From Sphingomonadales bacterium UBA7473 (lineage in GTDB: Bacteria > Pseudomonadota > Alphaproteobacteria > Sphingomonadales > Sphingomonadaceae), in assembly GCA_002478575.1 (NCBI GenBank), contig DLOX01000042.1, positions 26,393-32,488 on the forward strand: a stretch of DNA of 6,096 nucleotides. The letters are read 5' to 3'. Of this stretch, positions 1 through 5,374 are shown one piece after another. The position numbers and the translations under genes are program-made. The notes beneath the pieces were generated by a model. That model saw only the letters and a program-made list of their open reading frames with translations. It was not told where the DNA came from and made no database searches. Position 1 is the stretch's first letter; every line of letters starts with the position of its first letter.

Positions 1-1330
1 CAAGGCTTTGCTTGGCCAGTTGCATGGGATTGATGCCTGCGAGCGCCTGCCCAGACAATCGCTCAGCCACTTCGGCGCGGCGGAACAATGCGTCAGGCCC
101 AGCCCAGCTTGCGGTAAGATCATCAAAGCCCGCGGGCGATCCGGGGCGCCAAACGGGCTGGCCCAATTGGGTCAAGATTTGAACCGTGCGAAGGGGCACC
201 TTGTCTTTCAAGTCCAACGTCCGATGGGCCGAAACCAACCAATCCCAAGGTGTTTTGAACTTTGCTTGAGCTCCATTTCGGACTTCGGACGACTCCGCCA
301 AAATGCGGTAGAGGCTTGGGAGATCGCCTCCTGTTTTCACGAAGCTTTGCTCAAGCCGTGCGATTAAAGCGGCGCTTGGCGCATCGCCCTCAAAGTGCCG
401 CGCCAATTTGGTGGCGATATGTTTGGCTGTTGCTGGGTTTCGCGCCAAATCTCCCAAGATCGCAAGGCCCTGCGACAGGCCTTGCTGATCATAGCGCCGC
501 CCCATGATCTGGCGAGGGCCAGGTTCGTGCACGGCGCTCACAAAAGCGAAATCGCCCGGATTGCTATCCAAACTCATCGCGCGGGCGAAGGGGCCTTTGG
601 CGATTCCAGAAACTGTCCATCCAGTAAGCGCTCGGGCAAATTCAGTCACATCGGCTTGGCCATATCCACTTCGAACACCAAGCGTGTGGAGCTCCAAAAT
701 CTCGCGCGCTAGATTTTCGTTGAGGCCACCTTGCTTGCCGCCGCGCGCTGCTATTCGGCTGCCAAGCGGGCTTTTGGGTCCCATGGACTGTGCCTGGTCA
801 AGGTAAAGAAGCATGGCCGGATGCTGCTCCACGGCGATCAGCATGTCTTCGAATTTACCCAAGAGATGAGGACGAACCGCATCCATTTCCAGCAGGCCAG
901 CAAAGCCCGTGACTGTCAGTTTGTCAGCCGAAACGGCAAAATGGTTGGACCAGAAATGGACCAGCCGCTCCATGAAGGGGGCATCGCTGTGAACAGCGGT
1001 TGTGAACCGTACGTCAACCAGCGCGGCTAAATGTTCTCGCCCAGATCGGGCGACCATCTGCCGGATCGCCTTTGCCTCTTCTTTGTCCGGCATCGCTGCT
1101 TCTTCTAAGCCCGCACCTTTGCGGCGACCTCGGACTTCCTCCAAATAGTCGGAAAGGAGATTCGCAACGCCTTTGCGCGTTGGCGCATTGGCTATTGCGG
1201 CAGGGCGCGGCTCATAGCGATCCATCTGCTTCAGCAACGCTTGCGTTGTGCTCTCACCCTCTGCGCCGACGGATCGGGGGCCGTAGCCATAACGGTGGCA
1301 AGCTGATCTCAAAACAGGCATGACGCTCAT
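1..1330 (-). CDS. DUF1800 family protein (C-terminus cut by window edge)
   Basis: About 443 codons are open from ATG at 1330 to the left edge without a stop, so the extreme C-terminus is missing. Family hallmarks are visible in order: an N-terminal RYGYGP segment (residues 13-18), HFWSNHFAVS (125-134), a QHPAMLLYLD segment (169-178), the highly characteristic NENLAREILELHTLGV (204-219), FARALTGWT (231-239), RHF (311-313) and KTPWDW (359-364). These match DUF1800, a large family with no established biochemical function. It is often encoded next to DUF1501 proteins; any such partner here would lie off the left edge. No signal peptide or membrane segment is evident. The start is ambiguous. GAGG (1331-1334) abuts ATG 1330 but sits 9 bases before a second in-frame ATG at 1321 (Met4). 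A stronger GGAGG (1351-1355) is too far upstream of either. It is the last visible gene of the minus-strand unit, 55 bases after the beta-helix gene. The family call is firm; the role is unknown. Confidence 0.93.
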   Translation of the reverse strand, partial: MSVMPVLRSACHRYGYGPRSVGAEGESTTQALLKQMDRYEPRPAAIANAPTRKGVANLLSDYLEEVRGRRKGAGLEEAAMPDKEEAKAIRQMVARSGREHLAALVDVRFTTAVHSDAPFMERLVHFWSNHFAVSADKLTVTGFAGLLEMDAVRPHLLGKFEDMLIAVEQHPAMLLYLDQAQSMGPKSPLGSRIAARGGKQGGLNENLAREILELHTLGVRSGYGQADVTEFARALTGWTVSGIAKGPFARAMSLDSNPGDFAFVSAVHEPGPRQIMGRRYDQQGLSQGLAILGDLARNPATAKHIATKLARHFEGDAPSAALIARLEQSFVKTGGDLPSLYRILAESSEVRNGAQAKFKTPWDWLVSAHRTLDLKDKVPLRTVQILTQLGQPVWRPGSPAGFDDLTASWAGPDALFRRAEVAERLSGQALAGINPMQLAKQSL

Positions 1331-1358
1331 CCTCGCGGGCGGTGATACTTCCTCCGCT

Positions 1359-1388
1359 TAACGAATGATCGCCAGATATCCTTCGTTA
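1359..1388 (-). repeat. Inverted repeat overlapping a stop codon (possible weak hairpin)
   Basis: TAACGAA (1359-1365) and its exact complement TTCGTTA (1382-1388) flank a 16-base spacer. The right arm contains the TAA stop codon of the beta-helix gene. On the minus strand the left arm is followed by GC-rich sequence and a GGAGG, not a T-run, so this is not a typical intrinsic terminator. It could form a short mRNA hairpin between the two cistrons, but 7 bp with a long loop may also be chance. Confidence 0.3.
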
Positions 1389-2318
1389 GCGGCGGTCAGA
1401 AATTTTCAATCCCGCGCCAAGGCGATTGTTGCTAAGTCGGAGTGGCTCATGCGTCCAATCTCCAACAAAAGTTGTTTGTCGATCAACGCCGGGCGCAATG
1501 GAAGCATCATTGCCACTGATCACCAGCCCGACCGAGCGATGGATGCGGTCCTCTGCGCCGAGCGCAATAATTGCTGAGTAATTTTCCTTGTCGCGGCCTT
1601 GAACAAAGACATTGTTGATAATGCTGCCTTGGGTGCCAGCAGGCAAATCAATGTGATAATTGGTGCCGCGCCCACGAGTGTCATCGAAGCTGTTTCCGGC
1701 AATCATAGAGCGAGCGGCCCGGCTCTTAAGGTAATGACCGCCTGTGCCCTTCTCAAACCGACTGTTGGTCACCGTTAAGCTTGCGTTATTGCCGATGTAG
1801 AGTGAGTGCGAGCAAACGCCATCAGGGCAGCCGCCAAGGCCAGAGAAGGTCGATTGATTGACCTTCACATTCATTTCAGGCCCTTCATTGGTGAGTATGC
1901 CCTGTTCAGAATCTTTGAAGATGCTGTTTTCGACCTCAAGATCGCCCTTTTCTAGGCGGATACCGGAGCCGTTGCGATCAGGCACGCGCATATTCTGGAA
2001 GATCAAACCTTCGACGCGCGCGAAGGATCCACGAAGCACCAACGCTGCCTTACCGTCGCACGTCATTCCATCGAGGATGACTGTGCCAGGTTTTGCGGCC
2101 CGATAGACAATTGACCCTTCACCTTGAACCGCACATTGCTGAAGCACGCCTGGTTGAATGGTGATTGTGCCCCGACCTGGGCCAATTGACCGGACCGCAT
2201 CATCCAGGCGCCAAAAGCTCTTACCGCTTTCTTCCACCAAAATCGGGGGGCGCTCATTTTGTGCCATGAGGGGCGTCGCCGCAGCAAGCCCAAGGAGCGG
2301 GAGGAGGAGGCGCTTCAT
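1386..2318 (-). CDS. Secreted right-handed parallel beta-helix protein
   Basis: The protein has 310 residues from ATG at 2318. That start is preferred because it begins a clear Sec signal peptide (MKRLLLPLLGLAAATPLMA, cleavage likely before Gln20) and has AGGA nine bases upstream. An in-frame ATG at 2372 would add 18 non-leader residues and lacks a ribosome binding site. The mature part shows the irregular valine/isoleucine/asparagine-rich coils of pectate-lyase-like beta-helices: TITIQPG (51-57), the coil around LVLRGSFARVEGLIFQN (93-109), LEVENSIFKDS (127-137), LTVTNSRFEKG (181-191), SMIAGNSFDD (204-213) and LVISGNDASI (265-274). Four cysteines (62, 87, 164, 169) could form disulfides, consistent with export. 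Such folds act as polysaccharide lyases, epimerases or glycan binders. Between a ligase-like gene and a DUF1800 gene in an EPS setting, a role on the exported polymer is inferred, not shown. No catalytic set can be assigned, and the C-terminus (LKISDRR) has no sorting tag. Confidence 0.88.
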   Translation of the reverse strand: MKRLLLPLLGLAAATPLMAQNERPPILVEESGKSFWRLDDAVRSIGPGRGTITIQPGVLQQCAVQGEGSIVYRAAKPGTVILDGMTCDGKAALVLRGSFARVEGLIFQNMRVPDRNGSGIRLEKGDLEVENSIFKDSEQGILTNEGPEMNVKVNQSTFSGLGGCPDGVCSHSLYIGNNASLTVTNSRFEKGTGGHYLKSRAARSMIAGNSFDDTRGRGTNYHIDLPAGTQGSIINNVFVQGRDKENYSAIIALGAEDRIHRSVGLVISGNDASIAPGVDRQTTFVGDWTHEPLRLSNNRLGAGLKISDRR

Positions 2319-2327
2319 TTCTGTTGG

Positions 2328-2333
2328 TCCTGT
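2328..2333 (-). promoter_or_regulatory. Ribosome binding site deciding the beta-helix gene start
   Basis: ACAGGA on the minus strand ends nine bases before ATG 2318. It supports that start, and hence the signal peptide, over the in-frame ATG at 2372, whose upstream sequence has no purine-rich match. Confidence 0.5.
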
Positions 2334-2385
2334 CGGTTGTGTCTTGAGCGATTTGACTAGCCAGAAGGCCATCGAAAAGTCGAGT

Positions 2386-3810
2386 TTATTTGAGGGTTAA
2401 CTCGGCTGATCGCGGTTCAGGCGGTACTCCGCTTGCTCCCGAAACGGCCGGTGCGTCTTGGACATTAGGCCGTTTCCTGGCCGTTTTGACCGATAGATTT
2501 CCGGCAAGGGCTCCTGCAATCAGCCATGTGATCGGCGAAAGCGAAGAATTGGGGATAAGATCCAGCAAATTGACCAAGTGCACGATTCCCAGGCCAACGG
2601 TTGCGAACGAAAGCTCGCGGTACAAACGGTTCTTCCGGAATTGGGCTATAAGTGGATAACAAAGCAAGCCAAAGCAGGCGAGGTAACCCACCCATCCATA
2701 AGTGCCGACGACTATGATCCAGGTTCCGTCGGTTATGGTCGAATCTGCATTGTTCCAGCCTTCATACAATCTATTGCGGCCCCAAGTGCCCCATCCAAAG
2801 AAAGGCTTCTCTCCCGCCTTTTCAAGCAGAGCATCCTCATTTCTCAGACGAACCGCCAACGACTCCTGCCTTTCTCCATCAACTGAACCAGAGAGCTGGG
2901 AGATTGTGGCGACCGGGATAAGGCCGCTTCCACGCAAAGCCGGGTAGCAAAGGACAATGAGAGCTAGCACCGCCGACACTAACGCCAATTTTCGTGTCTT
3001 CATGATCATGACGAGAGGAGCAAAGGCGGTTGCGATAATGATTGCGCCGAGGGATTTGCACAGAATCAGAACTGCAAGGAGATAAGCGCTCACCGCCACA
3101 GGGCTGAATCCCAATACTCGCGTCTTCATCTTTGCGAGGCAGATCGCACTGATAAAGGCCATCGCGGTAAAGATCGCGACGAGCAGTCCATGGCCAAGGA
3201 AGACCATTGGTCGATAGCCGCCGGCGCGAACCTGTTGACCAAAGTCGTGCGGCAAAAAGCCGTAGATCCACGTGTGCAATTGTGGGCTCAACCGTACTTC
3301 CAACAACATGGGAAGAGAATAAATAAGACAAGAAAAGACCAAAACAAATAGTAATTTTCGGTGACTTTCTTCATTGTTTAGAAGTTGAGCTCCAATCAGA
3401 AAAGGAAAAATGGTGAAAATTTGATTTACAAATACCGACAATCCATCATACCAAGACATTGCTGGAATCGTCCGATGATTTAAAAATATTGGAATATCGT
3501 TGTTATATGTTGTAAAAATAGGAGAAATTATAAATATGACTATCACGAAAGCTAAGGTTTTTGAATTGGGATAATTCGATATTTTGAATCCACCGAATAT
3601 CACGGCAAATATAAATATTGAAATATTTGATATCGTGGTCTTGTCTAGTTCAGGAAGTCCGGGAAGATCAAAAGAAGTTTTTACAGGTAGAATGAGATAT
3701 GAGAAAAATACTGCGTAGATTATCGCAGATTTGGGCTTGAATGAGAAGAAAATGGTCGCGATTACTACGGGCCAAATGAGCAGCGTAACATAAGCTATCG
3801 AATTGGGCAT
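2386..3810 (-). CDS. O-antigen ligase/polymerase-like polytopic membrane protein
   Basis: The protein has 474 residues from ATG 3810, with an in-frame TAA two codons before it and only a weak CGGA as ribosome binding site. About 11-12 hydrophobic segments are visible (roughly residues 6-22, 28-44, 60-77, 85-100, 126-143, 151-170, 203-226, 237-268, 275-290, 363-390, 401-418 and 423-440). A soluble loop at about 295-362 carries RLRNEDALLEKAGEKPFFGWGTWGRNR-like family features: Arg and Glu near 314-325, then the GWG motif at 339-341 and TDGTW at 360-364. GYRPMVFLGHG (198-208) is another typical segment. This is the Wzy_C/O-antigen ligase superfamily, whose members polymerise or transfer lipid-linked glycans at the periplasmic face; sequence alone does not separate ligase from polymerase. 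A Pro/Ala/Ser-rich hydrophilic tail follows residue 442. The gene sits 44 bases after the glycosyltransferase stop. Its 5' third is very AT-rich (about 32% GC over 3361-3720) against about 53% near the 3' end. Confidence 0.88.
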   Translation of the reverse strand: MPNSIAYVTLLIWPVVIATIFFSFKPKSAIIYAVFFSYLILPVKTSFDLPGLPELDKTTISNISIFIFAVIFGGFKISNYPNSKTLAFVIVIFIISPIFTTYNNDIPIFLNHRTIPAMSWYDGLSVFVNQIFTIFPFLIGAQLLNNEESHRKLLFVLVFSCLIYSLPMLLEVRLSPQLHTWIYGFLPHDFGQQVRAGGYRPMVFLGHGLLVAIFTAMAFISAICLAKMKTRVLGFSPVAVSAYLLAVLILCKSLGAIIIATAFAPLVMIMKTRKLALVSAVLALIVLCYPALRGSGLIPVATISQLSGSVDGERQESLAVRLRNEDALLEKAGEKPFFGWGTWGRNRLYEGWNNADSTITDGTWIIVVGTYGWVGYLACFGLLCYPLIAQFRKNRLYRELSFATVGLGIVHLVNLLDLIPNSSLSPITWLIAGALAGNLSVKTARKRPNVQDAPAVSGASGVPPEPRSAELTLK

Positions 3811-3854
3811 GTTCGCTTAATCCGTCAGAAGGCAGGGGGCAGCTCGACGCCGCA

Positions 3855-5084
3855 TCAGATATGGGAGTCTATGGCCTGTCTATAGACAGTTAACCACTGA
3901 TTCAGGAGGTTAGGCCATGAAAAGCCTCGCTGGTCTGCGCGAAGGCGAGCGTTTTTCGAAAGTTCGTCAGCAAACTCAGATTGGTTGCTAAGGCGGATCA
4001 TCGCCGCAGCAAATTCCTTTACGATATGCTGTTCACTTTCAGGTTCAATGAGGATTCCACATTCGTTGTCGATCAGTGCAGCGGGGCCACCCCAATTGAC
4101 CGCAACTACTGGCAGTCCAAGCATCATCGCCTCTTGAACAACTATTCCATTGGCTTCGGCTAGACTGGGAAAAACAAATGCTCTCATTGTTTGGAAGAGT
4201 TCCGCCAGCTTGTTCCGAGATGCCATCCACCCATGAAAGACCACTCTATCTGAAACACCAAGATCCTTTGCCAGATTCTCTAGAAACTGGCGTTCGTCGC
4301 CATCGCCCACAATATGTAACAAAGCATCGGGCGCGAGGGGGAGCGAGCGGATCAAAAGGTCGCAGGCCTTGACCTTGACAAGCCTTCCAACAAAAACAAA
4401 CCGATGATTTGTTCCAAGTTGGGCTATTCTTTGTCTTTCGGCAATTTCTTCTTCCACTCCGGAGTCCAATGTCTCAACCATCTGCAGTTCGTGACACCCA
4501 CTCAGTCGCAAGGCGTCGATTGTTCGTTGGCCACCCGATACCAAAAGTGTTGCCTTTCGCTTCCCGCGAAAGAGTCGGCCGGTGATCGATTGGAATGGAA
4601 CCAACACAAATGAGCCCAGCCTTTTAGTGAAGCTTTCTCGATGTATCAAGTTTGGCGGATGGAGAATGTTTCCGTTCAATGGGCCTATTACCACAGGAAA
4701 ATTCTGTATGGTAAAATATGGAAGAGTAGGCGATATTGGCGATGTAAAGTGAATGATATCACAACTATAATGTTTAGCTAATTTCCTTGCTGACTGATGA
4801 AGGTGCCAGCTTTCCCAAGCGCTGAGTAGCCATTTTAGTTTGTACTTGTTCAACAAGAGGAAAATTGAGTCATCTTCAATATAATGAACCTGTATCTCAT
4901 CAAATGATGAGCCAGCCTCATGCTTTACCCGTGCATGCGTCAATTGAATTACTTCGACGCCAAGCTGATGCAGTCCTTGCATGATGTTGAGAGCTTTGAC
5001 GGCTTCACCGCCCATGTGGCGCGAAACATTGGGAGCAACAAGGAGAGCCTTCAGCTTCCCTTCTCGATGTTGGTCCTTGATCAC
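3855..5084 (-). CDS. GT4-family glycosyltransferase
   Basis: The protein has 409 residues from GTG 5084. The Rossmann-type N-terminal domain opens with LKALLVAPN and the glycine-rich loop MGGEA (residues 24-28), typical of GT-B acceptor domains; GPLNGN lies at 134-139. The donor-binding domain shows FVGRLVKVK (231-239), IVGDGDE (258-264) and the GT4 E-x7-E signature with Glu310 and Glu318 in LAEANGIVVQEAM. GT4 enzymes are retaining transferases using nucleotide sugars; here a cytoplasmic role in building the EPS repeat unit is inferred from the adjacent ligase-like gene and the divergent exosortase. Start choice: the frame stays open to a GTG at 5189, but that codon has no ribosome binding site, and the extra 35 codons use CTA, ATA, TTA, AGG and AGA freely. 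GTG 5084 has GGAGA nine bases upstream and gives the usual short lead into the first beta strand. Donor and acceptor sugars cannot be told. It is probably the first gene of the minus-strand unit. Confidence 0.92.
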   Translation of the reverse strand: MIKDQHREGKLKALLVAPNVSRHMGGEAVKALNIMQGLHQLGVEVIQLTHARVKHEAGSSFDEIQVHYIEDDSIFLLLNKYKLKWLLSAWESWHLHQSARKLAKHYSCDIIHFTSPISPTLPYFTIQNFPVVIGPLNGNILHPPNLIHRESFTKRLGSFVLVPFQSITGRLFRGKRKATLLVSGGQRTIDALRLSGCHELQMVETLDSGVEEEIAERQRIAQLGTNHRFVFVGRLVKVKACDLLIRSLPLAPDALLHIVGDGDERQFLENLAKDLGVSDRVVFHGWMASRNKLAELFQTMRAFVFPSLAEANGIVVQEAMMLGLPVVAVNWGGPAALIDNECGILIEPESEQHIVKEFAAAMIRLSNQSEFADELSKNARLRADQRGFSWPNLLNQWLTVYRQAIDSHI

Positions 5085-5093
5085 GTCAAACAA

Positions 5094-5098
5094 TCTCC
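5094..5098 (-). promoter_or_regulatory. Ribosome binding site deciding the glycosyltransferase start
   Basis: GGAGA on the minus strand ends nine bases before GTG 5084. It is the best match to the anti-Shine-Dalgarno sequence near any candidate start of this gene, and the main reason for placing the start there and not at GTG 5189. Confidence 0.5.
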
Positions 5099-5315
5099 AG
5101 AGCAGTGCTCCCCTATCTGCTAACACCAGCGGGACGTGGGTCAAACAGAATTGCGTCGAAGCTATCGCTAGTTTCTCAACTCGAGACACTTGGATTCTGT
5201 TTGGATCCCGAGTTAAGGATGCGGCTTGGCTCTCAATGACAAGTTTAGGGGTGACGGATGCGCGCCATTAACCCCCTTTTAGCCACATGTTAGTTGAATC
5301 TTCTTACTTTTATGC

Positions 5316-5344
5316 ATTAAGGTTGCGGTGCTTGAGCAAGGCAA
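5316..5344 (-). promoter_or_regulatory. Weak candidate sigma-70-type promoter for the minus-strand unit
   Basis: On the minus strand, TTGCCT (5339-5344) and CTTAAT (5316-5321) are separated by exactly 17 bases. Each matches the consensus hexamer at four of six positions. Direction and position fit the glycosyltransferase unit, leaving a leader of about 220 bases. With AT-rich sequence around it, a chance match is quite possible. Confidence 0.22.
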
Positions 5345-5362
5345 TTTGAAACCGATTTGAAA
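5344..5362 (+). repeat. 8-base direct repeat, 11-base period, just before the exosortase start
   Basis: ATTTGAAA occurs at 5344-5351 and again at 5355-5362, separated by CCG. Start-to-start spacing is 11 bases, about one helical turn, and the second copy ends 12 bases before the ATG. This arrangement suits a regulator binding one DNA face, but no known operator is recognised. Confidence 0.4.
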
Positions 5363-5374
5363 TGACTGGATAAA

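Larger units (their letters stand above)
5085..5374. promoter_or_regulatory. Divergent intergenic region between glycosyltransferase and exosortase genes
   Basis: About 290 bases lie between the GTG at 5084 (minus) and the ATG at 5375 (plus); this shrinks to 185 if the glycosyltransferase starts at 5189. Both transcription units must be read from here or from further upstream. It is AT-richer near the exosortase and holds the direct repeat and candidate promoter listed separately. I saw no RNA gene, riboswitch-like fold, T-run terminator or convincing sigma-54 element (GG-N10-GC in a proper TGGCAC/TTGC context). No small open frame with a good ribosome binding site was seen. Confidence 0.6.

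Noticed and set aside
8..1323. Several plus-strand open frames of 80-119 codons at the left edge
   Set aside because: They are all antisense to the DUF1800 gene, whose motifs read continuously across the whole stretch without a stop.
1386..1420. PEP-CTERM or other sorting tag on the secreted beta-helix protein
   Set aside because: The C-terminus ends in LKISDRR with no Pro-Glu-Pro motif, hydrophobic helix or basic tail following it, so it is not an exosortase substrate by sequence.
2879..3331. Minus-strand open frame of 150 codons inside the ligase-like gene
   Set aside because: It is in another frame of the same strand as a clearly hydrophobic multi-span protein. Its Arg/Ser-rich translation is typical of an out-of-frame shadow.
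3610..3628. AAATAT/ATATTT inverted repeat in the ligase-like gene
   Set aside because: It lies in very AT-rich coding sequence where short palindromes are expected by chance; it has no T-run or regulatory context.
4981..5271. Plus-strand open frame of 96 codons
   Set aside because: It lies antisense to the start of the glycosyltransferase, its translation has no recognisable motif, and it lacks a good ribosome binding site.
5268..5287. Possible terminator or sigma-54 element around the C-run and TTTT at 5272-5280
   Set aside because: There is no stable GC stem next to the T-run, and the GG/GC spacing of a sigma-54 promoter is not met on either strand.
5346..5374. Plus-strand promoter-like pair TTGAAA, 17 bases, GATAAA, just before the exosortase
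   Set aside because: The hexamers match fairly well, but the -10 box touches the ATG at 5375, so transcription would start inside the coding region and lose the first membrane segment. Partial overlap with the ATTTGAAA repeat suggests a coincidental match.
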